From Bacteroidales bacterium (GTDB taxonomy: Bacteria > Bacteroidota > Bacteroidia > Bacteroidales > JAADGE01): DNA of 6,458 bases. The DNA is taken from NCBI GenBank assembly GCA_029932445.1, contig JAOZQB010000167.1:1-6458 (forward strand). The letters run 5' to 3'. The notes below the pieces were generated by a model that saw nothing but the letters and a program-made list of their open reading frames with translations, was not told where the DNA came from and did not search any database. Positions within the stretch are counted from its first letter, which is position 1. The number at the start of each line of letters is the position of its first letter. A program made the position numbers and the translations under genes. This document shows, in pieces, positions 6,413 to 6,458 of this stretch.

Positions 6413-6447
6413 AAAAAATCGTCAGGCGTATACTATTTGCCTGACGA
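6413..6447 (-). terminator. Terminator-like hairpin directly upstream of nth
   Basis: On the minus strand TCGTCAGGC (6447-6439), an 11-base loop, then GCCTGACGA (6427-6419) form a perfect 9-bp stem, followed at once by TTTTTT (6418-6413). This has the form of an intrinsic terminator, most simply ending a minus-strand gene beyond the right edge. It is odd that the T-run finishes only three bases before the nth ATG, so the hairpin could also act as an attenuator or affect nth translation. On the plus strand the same stem is not followed by a strong T-run. Confidence 0.7.
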
Positions 6448-6458
6448 AATTAATAAAT

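Overview
This is an AT-rich window that looks like a chromosomal segment of a member of the Bacteroidota. Three things point there: an outer-membrane barrel with the hallmarks of the Bacteroidota putative-porin family (Porin_10), a TAnnTTTG-type -7 box, and the lack of clear Shine-Dalgarno sequences before the genes. The genus cannot be told from the sequence.

Layout. Bases 1-1579 (minus strand) hold an Uup-like ABC-F ATPase whose C-terminal end runs off the left edge. A 143-bp divergent intergenic region (1580-1722) carries a good promoter candidate for the ABC-F gene, a small inverted repeat and a T10 tract. Three closely packed plus-strand genes follow and probably form one transcription unit: a phosphate butyryltransferase-family protein (1723-2616), a leucine-dehydrogenase-like protein (2638-3702) and an outer-membrane beta-barrel protein (3713-5629, GTG start). 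A 135-bp convergent intergenic region (5630-5764) contains an unusual composite inverted repeat. Endonuclease III lies beyond it on the minus strand (5765-6409), and a terminator-like hairpin sits directly upstream of its start codon.

How the genes may work together. Elsewhere, leucine dehydrogenase and phosphate butyryltransferase belong to branched-chain amino acid catabolism: amino acid to 2-oxo acid to acyl-CoA to acyl phosphate, with butyrate kinase then making ATP. Here the pairing is odd. The kinase gene is not in the window, and the dehydrogenase homologue keeps the length, residue numbering and NAD-binding motif of leucine dehydrogenase while losing every catalytic residue I could align (K68 to R, K80 to S, D115 to S, the GG at 41-42 to AS, T150 to R). 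It looks like an intact pseudoenzyme or repurposed enzyme. This is the most notable signal in the window.

The second notable signal is the porin/nth junction. A roughly 127-bp inverted-repeat segment is flanked by a 12-bp direct repeat (17 bp with one mismatch). Removing it in silico leaves both reading frames intact with overlapping stop codons, as expected for a small MITE-like insertion. No tRNA, rRNA, CRISPR array or transposase gene was seen.
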